From assembly GCA_945859605.1 (NCBI GenBank), contig OX243824.1, positions 31,507,869 to 31,571,868 of the forward strand: a stretch of DNA of 64,000 bases, in the 5' to 3' direction. A program made the position numbers and the translations under genes. The notes beneath the pieces are model-generated. The model had not been told where the DNA came from and made no database searches. It saw nothing but the letters and a program-made list of their open reading frames with translations. This document shows, one piece after another, positions 21,205-31,266 of the stretch; the stretch's first letter is position 1; each line of letters begins with the position of its first letter. Source of the stretch: Lumbricus rubellus (lineage: Eukaryota; Annelida; Clitellata; Crassiclitellata; Lumbricidae).

Positions 21205-21212
21205 TGACGTCA
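21205..21212. promoter_or_regulatory. CRE-like palindrome TGACGTCA
   Basis: A full cAMP-response-element octamer lies 210 bp upstream of the proposed start codon at 21422. The sequence between becomes less AT-rich, as expected for a promoter or 5' leader. The role is inferred. Confidence 0.4.
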
Positions 21213-21421
21213 TAATAACAACTGCTAAAGGTCAAAGCGCCATTTCAAGGATATACGCGCAATCGCGAATTGAAACATCAGGGCCTTCAGTAGCAATACC
21301 GTCCTGTTCGCTGTAATTGATTTCAAACGTTTTGCGTGAGCGACAGACATTGCAATCGGCCTCCAGTTCGTTAGGCGACGTTTCCTCCTCTGCTGCACAT
21401 CGCTGTGCATCCACAAAAGCC

Positions 21422-21491
21422 ATGTCAGAGAATCGAACATCAGCTGAATCTAGAATCCCTAATGATGAACAAACAACTGAAGACTCAGACG
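21422..21491 (+). CDS. F-box/propeller gene, exon 1
   Basis: The ATG opens a short polar N-terminus (MSENRTSAES ... TTEDSD). It ends in a strong donor, G|GTAAGTT, at 21491/21492, phase 1. The 70-bp length joins in frame to exons 2-4. There is no signal peptide, which fits an intracellular protein. Confidence 0.6.
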
Positions 21492-21918
21492 GTAAGTTAA
21501 TGTACAGAAGTATTTACTAGTAAACTATGCTTTTGTATTTAATCGTTATTTCAAGGCACGAAGCAATTTCTTATGATTAATAAGCCTACTCCTTATTCCA
21601 CCAAGCCTTAGTTAAAACCTTCACTTCAGTAGCCTACAACAACTCTTTACTTATCCATACTTGAGCCTCGTAATTTATCTAATGAATTTAGATCTATCTA
21701 AAAAAATTATATTGCTCCCCTAGAAGATGGCCATCCAGAGGCACTCCCTACCCGGGCACTGCTAAAAAGGATAGCACACAGATAGACCCTACATCTGATG
21801 GTTTTGTGTGCATTGTGCAACCACAAAATTCACCTCTGATGAAATTAAATTGCAATTATAAATCATTGTCCTAAGACAGTCAATGCATTTTGTTACAATT
21901 TATTTATCTCTTTTATAG

Positions 21919-21980
21919 CAGTTTTCCGACAAGTGGACGATGCTAAATGTGGAAAATTTGCCTCATCCAGCGACACAACG
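21919..21980 (+). CDS. F-box/propeller gene, exon 2
   Basis: A 62-bp exon lies between acceptor TTTTATAG (AG 21917-21918; the next AG three bases on is an equally in-frame choice) and donor ACG|GTAAGTT. It enters in phase 1 and leaves in phase 0. It encodes a short linker including VDDAKCGKFASSS. Confidence 0.55.
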
Positions 21981-22462
21981 GTAAGTTAAAATTTAAGTTA
22001 AAATTTAATGACATAGAAATGCGAGACACAATCTTAGTTTGGATGTTGTTGAATATGTTGTAGTCCTGTATAAGCAACTATAATATATATTTTTTGAATT
22101 GTTAAAAAAATGTGATTTTTTTCATTGTCTATGCTGTGGCTTTAGTCAAATTACCCGATTATTACTCTGATGACAATAAATAGTCGCAAACAAATTTGAC
22201 GCAGACACCAAAATATTTGTCTATGCGTCACATTCGTCTTTTAAGGTCAAGATAGGCTTCAATCTACGAATATCAAGGCGACTGGAAACTAATGTAGGCC
22301 TAATTGGCAGATGTATATTGGCATACATAGGCACATTAGGGGCCTATACTTAATTCTAGGTGTGTGACAAATGAACTTGTAACTTATGATAATTTAGATA
22401 ATTTATAATATTATTATTCTTGCTGATTGTAAATTTGGGAGACATGCTAAAAATTGAAAGTA

Positions 22463-22770
22463 AACCAGTATGTCGAGCATCGTAACAACAGCTCACCATT
22501 GAGGCACTCTGCTCAGAAGACTGAGGCAGACTAATTCTTTGATGTGCTTGGCATTCCCCAAGCATAAGTTTAGGCAGGCTTTTCTGGTAAGTGTTGGGTT
22601 AGTGAAGTTTATTGTCTGCCTTCCAAGACTCTTAGTCAACAAAACAGCTGCCAATGGCTGTAAGCCTGTGAATAATCCACAAAAAAAATTGTCAAACATT
22701 TTTTTTTTGAAAATCATAATTATGCATAATTGTTATAATTTTCAAAATACATGAGAACAAAACATCACAA
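22463..22770. other. Intron 2 segment without recognised features
   Basis: AT-rich intron sequence between exon 2 and the SINE. The short frames have no domain character. Confidence 0.35.
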
Positions 22771-22771
22771 A

Positions 22772-23095
22772 TTACCCCGTGTGTACCGCAGGCCAAAGTA
22801 AGCTACAGTGATGATGATGGTGCTCTGCCCGTATAGGCAGGTTCATTGGCTTTACGCCCCTGGGTATGAGATGAGTGGGGTGGTTTCCCGTTACCTTCCC
22901 CACAGACAATGATGGGTAAGCAACTTGCCCAAGGTCGCTCCGCAGGAACTTGCACCCCTGCGTCCCACACGTGATAGCCCGAGATAATCTAAATCTCTGA
23001 ATGTCAACTCCCAGCCCGGGGCTTGAACCGCAGTCCGTTGCAACCAACAGACGGATGCTGTTCGCGCTTACCGGTGTAGCTAACGAGGCTATCAT
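22772..23095 (-). mobile_element. tRNA-derived CORE-type SINE
   Basis: On the minus strand the element begins with a tRNA-like head. An A-box-like TAGCTACACCGG is followed by B box GGTTCAAGCCC. A central segment GACCTTGGGCAAGTTGCTTA closely resembles the CORE region shared by MIR-type SINEs. A CATCATCATCACTG stretch follows. It is inserted in intron 2, opposite to the gene. Confidence 0.75.
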
Positions 23096-23336
23096 TATTA
23101 GATGAATAATTAGGCTATATCTTGAATTCAGTAGGCCCTAATCTAATGGTAGGCATAGGCCCTATCATAAATAAATTTGTTCAGGACCAGATAATTAAGT
23201 TTATTTGAAATTTAGGTACTGAAATAAAACTTATCGAAGGAATTCTTGTACAAATAGGCCTAGTTTCTTAACGAAATGATGTATCTTTAAAGATGTAAAG
23301 AGAATGTAATAAATGTGTTCTAATGTTTAACGTTAG

Positions 23337-23544
23337 CTCCAAGATATCCCGACCGAAACACTTCAGTATATTCTCATTAAATCCGTAGTCATGGAAGTGA
23401 AGAATATGAAGCTGGCCAAAAGTGTGTGGAAAGAAAAAGCTGATCTGGTGATAAGCAGACTTGGATCTGTCTGTTCGCAATGGAGCAGCGTCCTTGCGAC
23501 CGACTTCTTTCGAATGGAACTTCATCGAGCTCTAGACGGCATTG
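23337..23544 (+). CDS. F-box/propeller gene, exon 3 (F-box-like domain)
   Basis: A 208-bp exon lies between acceptor GTTAG (AG 23335-23336) and donor ATTG|GTTAGT. It enters in phase 0 and leaves in phase 1. It encodes LQDIPTETLQYILIKSVV, then LAKSV..., then GSVCSQW, FFRMEL and RALD. The leading IPxETLxxIL and the VCxxW pair are the landmarks of an F-box, the helical motif that binds Skp1 in SCF ubiquitin ligases. The spacing is longer than the classic 45-residue motif, so I call it F-box-like. The donor is non-ideal (GTTAGT), but the frame junction with exon 4 is exact. Confidence 0.6.
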
Positions 23545-24080
23545 GTTAGTTCATGAAGTTTTATGCTTAGCTTAATGTCGGACCAAGGCATCCTCCCGGA
23601 CATTCCCTCGACCACTTTAAACAGATTTTCTAGCTTCCTTTCGAAGGCTACTGTAGTGTCCATCGTGGACCACACCCTGTCTTCTCGTGCTTCAGCTGTT
23701 GTGAACCGACAGCTCGGAATTTTCAGCTGATTTGTCATCAGCTGATGTGTACAGTTGGTCTATTACTCTATTTGCTGCTAGATCGGTATAGGCTACTATA
23801 TACATTGTATATAATAGATGTTTGTATATAATTGTGGATGCAATTTTAAAGTCGAAAACCTATTTGTCTGGTAACTTGAACAAGACCTATTGACCAGGAT
23901 GATCTTCATATCATCTACTTAGAAAAATAGCTATTAATTTCTTCATTATTTCCTCACTTCTGTGCTCAAGCATGGAACAACAGTGTGGTCTACAAACGCA
24001 TCCAATAGCAACGAACGCAACTTGTTTCAGATTGTGCATGTAGTTTCAAACAGACGATATTAAATACAGTCAAACTTCTA

Positions 24081-24269
24081 AGAGAATGTATGTTTGAAAA
24101 CAGAGAATGTATGTTTGAAAACAGAGAATGTATGTTTGAAAACAGAGAATGTATGTTTGAAAACAGAGAATGTATGTTTGAAAACAGAGAATGTATGTTT
24201 GAAAACAGAGAATGTATGTTTGAAAACAGAGAATGTATGTTTGAAAACAGAGAATGTATGTTTGAAAAC
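24081..24269. repeat. Minisatellite, 9 identical 21-bp units
   Basis: AGAGAATGTATGTTTGAAAA plus C repeats nine times without a visible mismatch, inside intron 3. Because 21 is a multiple of three, open frames appear on both strands. These are artefacts of the repeat. Confidence 0.95.
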
Positions 24270-24359
24270 ATTCGTAGCTAAATTTTAATATAAGATTTGT
24301 CATATATCTTGGTGTGAGCAGGCCCTAATCCTAATTAATGTGACAAAATAATGTTTTAG

Positions 24360-25282
24360 CTCAGGAGACAATACGAATGGAAATTGTTCAGGAATCACTT
24401 ATTCCAATCGATTGCTATTACGTCGAAAGAATTGACACATGGAAAGATGACATTCTTCTATTCTGCCTTCGCAAAAATCTCTTCAATGGTATTCAATTAT
24501 ATGCAGGTCACAACATTAGAATTTACGACAGAAACAATATGGCAGAGATGAAAGATGTCATCGAACTATCAGGATATCATTATGGAAAAATGACAGCCTG
24601 CAACGTGTCAAATTGCATTTATATTCTGAAGGAGAAAATAACGTCTGTAAGCTTATCGCGGAGTGCTTCACTCTTTCGCATTGCGAAAGATGAGAATGAG
24701 AAGTTTAACATTCAATCGTGGATCAGTGATCTAAGATGTCCAGTTCGCACCATTTGCGTTACCGATGAAGGTAGAATTATGGTACTCAGTTCAACATCGA
24801 AGAAAGCAGGTCCTAACGTGATAAGCGTATATGAACCAAATGGTTTGATGCATCACGAAGTCATCTTGTCTCAAGATGTCTATAGGTTCGAATCTGTTAC
24901 TGGCTGCGTAATGAGAAAATCAAACGGAAACCTTGTTGTGGGTTCAGTTAACGAGCTGCGTGAAGTGGTACTAACGGAAATTGATACGGATGGGATTATT
25001 CAACGGCAATATAAATCATCACTTGAAGAAATGAGTTATAAGAGTTTTGCGAGTTTTGCCGATGCATCTGGCAGAATTCTCACTCACGATGAGCGTAATG
25101 GCATTGAGCTGTTAGATTCTGAGCTGAATCTCTTGGAATTTACTGGTCCACCCCCGAATCCGTATGGCCACGCATATTACCGTTGTCTGCGTTTCAACAG
25201 CCAGAGGAATGAAGTTGTGGCCATTTGTTCAGTTGGTGCTAATACCGGTCTTCTAAAAATCTTCCGTTTCATAGAAGATTAA
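24360..25282 (+). CDS. F-box/propeller gene, exon 4 (beta-propeller domain)
   Basis: The terminal exon starts after acceptor ATGTTTTAG and joins exon 3 in phase 1. The four exons sum to 1263 bp, or 420 residues, with no frame break. This exon shows repeated blade-like segments: RIDTWKDDILLF, HNIRIYDRNN, MTACNVSNCIYILKE, TICVTDEGRIMVLSS, VISVYEPNG, MRKSNGNLVVGS, LTEIDTDGII, SFADASGRIL, IELLDSELNLLEF, RNEVVAICS and LLKIFRFIED at the end. The pattern is that of an NHL/WD-type propeller, though no single blade signature is strict. With the F-box-like exon it resembles substrate adaptors such as F-box/WD proteins. The specific target is unknown. C-terminal remnants flank it at 19801 and 26931. Confidence 0.8.
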
Positions 25283-25599
25283 TATTTCACAGAACTGAGA
25301 CAATTCAAAATCAAAATATTATCGATACCGCGTAGGCTATAGTAACACTATAGTAACATCTTATTTGAAGCATTTGTGTTGACAAAATTATCTGTTCTCT
25401 CTCAGTTATTCTACGTTGATAATATTATTCGTTTACCGGTACATAGGCTGTCACTAGGCCTAGGCTATATGAAATCGAGCACTTTTACACTTTTTTTAGT
25501 GAACCAATATTCTTTGTTTCGTGGATTTTCATTATAAAATAGCTTTGACGTGGTCGGTTTAATAGTGGCGGCTTTGTCATTGACAACTTTATTGTTTTT

Positions 25600-25748
25600 C
25601 ATCACCATTACCACCACCATAATCACCACCGCCTCCATCTAAAAAACCGCCACCACTTACAACCCAAACCACCACCGCCGCCGCCGCCGCCGCCGCCACC
25701 ACCACCACCACCACCACCACCACCACCACCACCACCACCACCACCACA
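25600..25748. repeat. CCA/CCG trinucleotide microsatellite
   Basis: (CCG)n runs directly into a long (CCA)n run. The minus-strand poly-Trp/poly-Arg frame over it is an artefact. The paralogous array is at 27,665-27,822. Confidence 0.9.
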
Positions 25749-25807
25749 ACCACAATTTTACAGCCACGACACTACAAGATGAGTTGTTAAGGCCAATAAC
25801 ACCATTA

Positions 25808-25885
25808 GTGGGGCGCGGTGGTATATTGGGCATGTTCGTTGCCTTGCTGCCGGATGGTTGCAGATTCGAATCCAATTCAAGCTGC
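25808..25885 (+). repeat. tRNA-like SINE head
   Basis: GGGGCGCGGTGGTATATTGG contains an exact A-box match (TGGTATATTGG). GATTCGAATCC about 40 bp later is a near-perfect B box. A diverged copy with a deletion sits at 27,888-27,945 in the paralogous unit. It is more likely tRNA-derived than a functional tRNA, because the arms do not pair cleanly. Confidence 0.5.
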
Positions 25886-26099
25886 TTCGTAGACCATGGA
25901 CCATCCTCTCCACCACTGACCAGTGATAGCATTGCAGTAACCAGTTTTATTTCAGTAAAAAATTCAAGTCAACTTACCTCAGTAACTTCAATGGATCGGC
26001 TTTCCCAACTTCACTGTCTTACCGGTGAATTGTCTATAATTATTGTTTTTACTTTTTGTATTTCCCTGTAAATTGATTTCAGGAGTGAAATTTATTGCA

Positions 26100-26460
26100 A
26101 GTTAACTACCTAATTATTCGCCATGTCATTGAGTAGCTACTAATAAGATGACGCAAGCAGAAGCATGCGCAGTTCGCGCACCGTCATGACATTTATGGAG
26201 ACATTTCTCCGATGACTCAATGCTCCAGAGTGCAATAGGCACTAGAATTCAAATTCCGTTAGGACAGAATGATACGGCTGACGTTCTTATTCTCGACCTT
26301 TGCATAATCGCCTCCGTGGTGCTGCATACCCCGCTGCGGCACGAATGAACTGAAATTCTCAACTATTAGCCAGCCACGCAAGGATGTAGGCCTATTATTC
26401 TAATATTGCACACTTAGACCTATAAATAGAGTGGTTACCGTATCTTGATGCGATTCCATA
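26100..26460. other. Spacer between duplicated units
   Basis: No gene or clear element. It includes GATGACGCAAGCAGAAGCATGC, a modestly GC-rich stretch. Confidence 0.35.
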
Positions 26461-26462
26461 AT

Positions 26463-26570
26463 GCAGTGCTGTCCAACCTTTTTGACACCGCCGGCTACAA
26501 AAAGTTATTCTGGAAGCCGAGGGCCGCACCGATAAACTTATAGACAACGATTCAATTAGGCCCTATTTTT
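26463..26570 (+). mobile_element. Partial hAT left end
   Basis: CAGTGCTGTCCAACCTTTTT is a typical hAT/Charlie-type terminus, followed by GGGCCGCACC. No right end was found. Confidence 0.5.
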
Positions 26571-26930
26571 TAAATAGGCCATAATTACTAATTATGTGTT
26601 CAACCATAACCATAATCTCAAATTGTATTGCTTCTTATAGGAAAGTATGAGCATATTATTTATTATAGTAAGCACAGTTTGAAAGCAAAAGATGTAGTCA
26701 CTATTATGGGACCAAAGTTGTGATAACAGGTTATAGTCAGATTCTGGTTAGTAAACTGCACTTTTTGAACACGGCTTGCCACTTGGCAAAGTTGTAGTTG
26801 GGGCCTAAAAGAACATTCTAAGAAGGGGAAACATCCGAAATTTTCCTTAGAATTCAAAACGGCGTTTTTTTTAAAAAACGGAACCTGATGATAAGAAAGT
26901 CTTATAAATCATCGTATCATCTCGTGTCTG

Positions 26931-27125
26931 GTGTCGTTCCTTGAGCTGTTAGATTCTGAGTTGAATCTTTTGGAATTTGCTGTTCCACAGTCGAATCAGG
27001 ACATACAAAAATATTTCAGTACCGGTAGTTTTCACTTCAACAGCGATAGGAATGAAGTAATTGGCATTTGTGATCTTGATTCTTATGCCAGTCTTCTAAA
27101 AATCTTCTGTTTCGTAGAAGATTAA
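26931..27125 (+). pseudogene. C-terminal remnant of the propeller family (unit 3)
   Basis: ELLDSELNLLEF, FHFNSDRNEVIGI and LLKIFCFVED match the end of the complete gene at 25102-25282. Homology fades upstream of about 26,935, so the propeller start and F-box part are missing. Confidence 0.8.
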
Positions 27126-27241
27126 AATTGTACAGAACCTAGACAAATTCATATCAAATAATGTGGGTACCTGTTGAGAAATCTATTCTCTTTCAGATAT
27201 CATAGGACTACGTTGATAATTCGTTTACCTGTACCGGTACC

Positions 27242-27512
27242 CAGGGCCGGATTAAGGCATGTTCGACATGTTCGGCCGAACAGGGGCCCCACACATTAGG
27301 GGCCCCACACACGAGAAAAAAGAAATTTTAGGAAAACAATTGGTATATTTTGACGAATTTGGTGAAAAAGGCCATCAGCTTTTTCGAATGGAAAAAAATC
27401 GGCGTATTGTAAAGAAATTTCGACCAAACGACTAAAAAAGGCATCAGATTTTTCGATTGAAGATCTCCCCTAAATTTCCGAACAGGGTCCCCACATTTTT
27501 TAATCCGCCCTG
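27242..27512. mobile_element. hAT MITE, perfect 8-bp TSD
   Basis: Termini CAGGGCCGGATTAA and TTAATCCGCCCTG, flanked by CCGGTACC at 27234-27241 and 27513-27520. The element is 271 bp with GGGGCCCCACAC near its left end. It is inserted in the downstream flank of unit 3 at the place where unit 2 reads TTTACCGGTAC. Confidence 0.88.
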
Positions 27513-27664
27513 CCGGTACCACTGTCACTATATAAAATCGAGTAGACCCACTTTTACCTTTTTATGCTACTAAATCAATATTCTTTGTTTCGTTGATTTT
27601 CATTAAAAAATAATTTTGTCGTGACCTGCGTAATTGTGGCTTAATTATTACCAACTGTGTTGCA

Positions 27665-27822
27665 TTTCATCACCACCACCATAACCACCACCGCTTAGAT
27701 CTTCACAACCTCTACCACTTTCCCCACCACCTTCACCACCACTTTCATCACCACTTTCACCACCACTTTCACCACCACCACCACCACCACCACCACCACC
27801 ACCACCACCACCACCACCACAG
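27665..27822. repeat. CCA-rich microsatellite (unit 3 copy)
   Basis: CACCACTTTCACCACC segments lead into (CCA)n. It is the paralogue of 25600-25748. Confidence 0.85.
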
Positions 27823-28041
27823 CCCAACACAATCTCCACAACGCGAACTACAAAAAGATAAGTCGACTTCACCACTTTGTGTTGCGCGGTGGTGTATTGG
27901 GTTTGTTCGTTGCAGGTTCGAAACTACCTCAAACCGATTCGTAGGGACCTTGAGAAAGTCCTTCACTCTCAATTGCTCAGCTCTTCAGCGTGAAACCCCG
28001 ATTCAGTGTCGCGCTGTACTGTAGTCAGAAGCGATTCTGAG

Positions 28042-28809
28042 CAGTGATGCCACAGCTGGGTTTTTCCACTAGATCTGGGTTTTTTTTGGCCTTCGTCTGG
28101 GTTTCTGGGTTTTTTCGGGCAAAATCTGGGTTTATTTTGGTGAGTTGATAATTTTTACTTAAAACACGTGAATATTCTGGTAAATTCAGTGTAAAATGAA
28201 GAGTTTTACACATAATTTTCTCCCACTAATTTTAATTTTAAACTCTACAATCAAGATATCACGTTGTTAATTCACAAATACTTTTTAACCTGGTGACGCA
28301 GAAGAATAGCTCTGCGCAGAAATAAGCCATTTTGACATATCTATATAGGTCAGGTCACACCTCATCTTGTTAAGCCGCAGGCGGCAGGCCTATGCATAGA
28401 TCAATACTATAGGAAATGGTCTATAATAGTTGTTGCAGAGCATTAGCCTAATGTTCTAGGTGGTTAAAAAGTGGAATTCTTGATGTATTAAGAAAATTTG
28501 GCGGGAAACTTCCGACAACTTTAAAACTTCATAAACTTAAGCCACGCGTGTTAAGCTTATAATTATGTTTCCTAAAATTCTGGTAGACTTGACTCGCTGC
28601 GCATACACACATAAATTTTTTTACAGTTGCAATTACATTTTATTCGACTCATTTGACGAACGCTTTGTTAGCTCTGATCGGAACAAGTGAAAAACCAACT
28701 TAAATTGAGCAAAAGGGGTATAAAATGGTTTATATAAATAGTCTGGGTTTTTCTGGTTTTTTTCCGAAGAAAATCTGGGTTTATTTCTGAAACCTCAGTG
28801 GCAACACTG
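28042..28809. mobile_element. hAT MITE, 768 bp (family with CTGGGTTTTT ends)
   Basis: Starts CAGTGATGCCACAGCTGGGT and ends CCTCAGTGGCAACACTG. Flanks are ATTCTGAG (28034-28041) and ATTCTGAA (28810-28817), 7 of 8 identical. A second copy in the opposite orientation lies at 53238-54001. It is inserted in unit 3, splitting sequence still contiguous in unit 2. Confidence 0.88.
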
Positions 28810-28949
28810 ATTCTGAATAGCAATCATGAAGAGGCGTTAGGCTATAACAAAACATAATATAGATACATACGACCACTAGCCAGTAATAATAGTATAGCAG
28901 CAAACAGTTTTATTTCCACAGCCATTATATTGTGTCTGAGTAAAATATC

Positions 28950-30819
28950 GGGTCTACTGCATAAGGCCGAAAATCAAAAGGCAGAAAATCAAGAGACAGA
29001 AAATCAAAAGGCAGAAAAATAATAAGGCCGAAAAATCAAAAGGCAGAAAAATCAAAAGGCAGAAAAATCAAAAGTCAGAAAAATCAAAAGGCAGAAAAAT
29101 CAAAGGCAGAAAATCTAACGGCAGTTATTTGCATTAAACAAACAAAGAACGCAGGAAATGAAAAGGCAGAAACTGAAAAGGCGGAAAATAAGAAGGCATT
29201 GATTGAGAATTGAAACAGTGGACACCACTCCACTTTTGTAAATGGATGCCTGGATGCATTGGACCGGCTGCTTTGAAGTAATTTGTGTGAAATCAAGAAT
29301 CAAAATACAGGGTCAGTTACTTGCAATACATAAACAGTAATCGTCCCGGTTTTCTACCAGAAGAAGGAAAAGAAATTGTAAACATGGATATTGGAAACGT
29401 CAGTGTTTGTAAATGACGGAACAAAGTATAGTTTACAACTCAAAAAGAAATCAAAGCGAAAGAGAAGTTGTCGATTTAGGCTATATATATGGAATAATAA
29501 TTGCTATACATGTATTAGGTCACATAGACCCTATTTAGTAGTGAATTTAGTTAACTGTTTATAAGAATTATCAAAGTCAATAACGAGAATGTTTTCAGAA
29601 AAACCTGCAATATTTCAGTGGCGTCGAAAGAGATCGATATCATTAGGTTACAGTAGGGTACATAGGCGTAGGGGACATTTCAGGAGTGGGGGGGGGGGCA
29701 AAAGTTTAACTTTTGCCCGAAAAATCTGAAAACTTTTTTTTGTCGTCCGGCCGAAAATTCCCGTAACTTTTTACTTTTTCCGCCCGAAAAAATCTGACGA
29801 CCTTTTTTTTTTAGTCGTCCGGTCGAAATTGCCCGAAAATTTCCGTAAGTTTTCCGCCCAAAAAATCTGACGACCTTTTTTTTTTAGTTGTCCGGTCCGA
29901 ATTCCGAAATTTCTTAATACATTTTTTTACTTTTCCCGGACTGCTTGCCCGAAAAACCATACTTGCCCGAAATTTGGGGGGGCATTTGCCCCCCTGGACC
30001 CCAGTCTCCTACGCCTATGATAGGGTATACTAAATTAGCAATGATTAGGCCTAATGAGAGTTATTCTGCAGGTTGAAGGATTAAATGTCGACCTAAAAAG
30101 TTATGAAGAACTCCAGGTCATAAGGCAGGTCAAGGGTAAAATGAGCAGGACAAATGACCTGCCACTACCCATGGCAGTCGAACAATTTTTGTAAACGAGT
30201 AAAGTGCGGGCAAAAATCCGGAGAGCAGACCTACAGAAAACGTAATGAAAAATTAAAGGTTGTAGCCTGCTGTATAATTGTACGCCTGACAACTGTGCGT
30301 ATATTTACTATTTATTTTCATATTTGCAAAATGGGTCCCTTTTATCTGGACACAGTGTAGATTGTTAATTTTCCAAAAAAGTGTCCCGGTTTTTGATGAC
30401 CAGAAAATGGTCACCCTAGACTATACGATAGGGGTCCGTAGGCGGTAGCGTATTGATCGTGTGATTGGTTGATTGGCCTTGAAAGTTAGTAGGCTACACG
30501 TCGTGCAATCCGTCATTATAATTATAAAGCCTACCTTGAGAATCATTTACGATTAATTGTCTAATTGTTGATGCCTTGAACCGGCTGCTTTGAAGTAATT
30601 TGTGTGAAATCAACAATCAAAATACATGTATGTTTTGAAATAGTTGGTCAATCAGGACATTTATAACGCTAATGGCGATTTATATTTTTGTGTTCTAACA
30701 CTACGTGAAATATAGAGTTTGTTATGCTGCTATGCAACATCTTCATGAGTTTCTGCCTTTTGATTTTTCTGCCTTTTGATTTTTCTGCCTTTTGATTTTC
30801 TACCTTATGTAGTGCTCCC
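28950..30819. mobile_element. TU-like foldback element with 15-16 bp repeat ends
   Basis: The left end GGGTCTACTGCATAAGG is followed by about nine units of the AGGCAGAAAAATCAAA type (28,970-29,125). The right end has inverted units CTGCCTTTTGATTTTT and closes CCTTATGTAGTGCTCCC. A perfect 8-bp duplication AAAATATC lies at 28942-28949 and 30820-30827. The interior has a 50-bp direct repeat (GGCTGCTTTGAAGTAATTTG at 29265 and 30582) and a nested MITE. No transposase is present. Confidence 0.85.
29661..30020. mobile_element. Foldback MITE with CATAGGCGTAGG ends
   Basis: CATAGGCGTAGG opens and CCTACGCCTATG closes the element. TAGGGTA flanks both sides (29654-29660 and 30021-30027). The interior has three GACGACCTTTTTTTTTTAGT-type blocks and GCCCGAAA repeats. 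Relatives lie at 41171 and 51548. Confidence 0.8.
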
Positions 30820-30829
30820 AAAATATCAA

Positions 30830-31266
30830 GTCAACCGTATACCTTACTCAATTCAAGAGCAGGTCACAAATACTCAGAATTTCGATAATCCTGATAATTA
30901 AAAAAGGTCGTTTAGGCCTATATGGCATCCTCAGAAATCATCCTGAATAACTATCTGTTAGTGCACCACACTTTCTATGGAACAGAATAATAATTATTAT
31001 GCCGACACCAGTTAAAAGAATAATTTGCTCCAACAGAGTTTTCAAAGCATTTAACAAAAGATAATTTTGCCTGAATAAAATAAAGAAATGATTCGTTAAA
31101 TTGATTGGTGGTTCCTCAGTCGAAGAAATCCATCTGTGCGCCAGTGGCTTTCACTTGAATTTGTTTTTCACTATCTAGAATTGTCCACTGAAGAAGTTCC
31201 AAATCTTAGAATCTGGCTCAATACAGAGTGTGGGTTACCGATTAAGTACAAGTGCGTTACCGAATT
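30830..31266. other. 3' flank of the propeller gene
   Basis: No feature recognised. It lies downstream of the minus-strand gene's stop. Confidence 0.35.

Larger units (their letters stand above)
25283..25960. repeat. Downstream flank of duplicated unit 2
   Basis: This matches in order the sequence after 27,126: a TGTTGA..ATCT(G)TTCTCT block, ACGTTGATAAT, TTTACCGGTAC, CTGTCACTA, TTCTTTGTTTCG, a CCA-rich array, the tRNA-like head, and AGTTTTATTTC. It shows a tandem duplication of more than 0.7 kb beyond the stop codon. Confidence 0.75.

Noticed and set aside
23532..23738. Plus-strand frame with LPDIPSTTL just after exon 3, as a second F-box
   Set aside because: Only the first few residues resemble an F-box. 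No VCxxW follows and there are no usable splice sites.
24070..24303. Repeat protein frames (MFENREC, FQTYILC types)
   Set aside because: They are products of the 21-bp minisatellite in an intron, open in several frames on both strands.
25808..25885. Functional tRNA gene
   Set aside because: A and B boxes are present, but the arms do not form a convincing cloverleaf. A diverged copy occurs in the duplicated unit, so a SINE-type origin is likelier.
25657..27972. Poly-Trp, poly-Gly and poly-Arg frames on the minus strand
   Set aside because: They are translations of the CCA/CCG microsatellites at 25.6-25.75 and 27.67-27.82 kb.
29000..29120. Possible CRISPR-like array
   Set aside because: The evenly spaced AGGCAGAAAAATCAAA units have no spacers and are mirrored at 30.75 kb. 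They are foldback-element end repeats in a eukaryotic genome.
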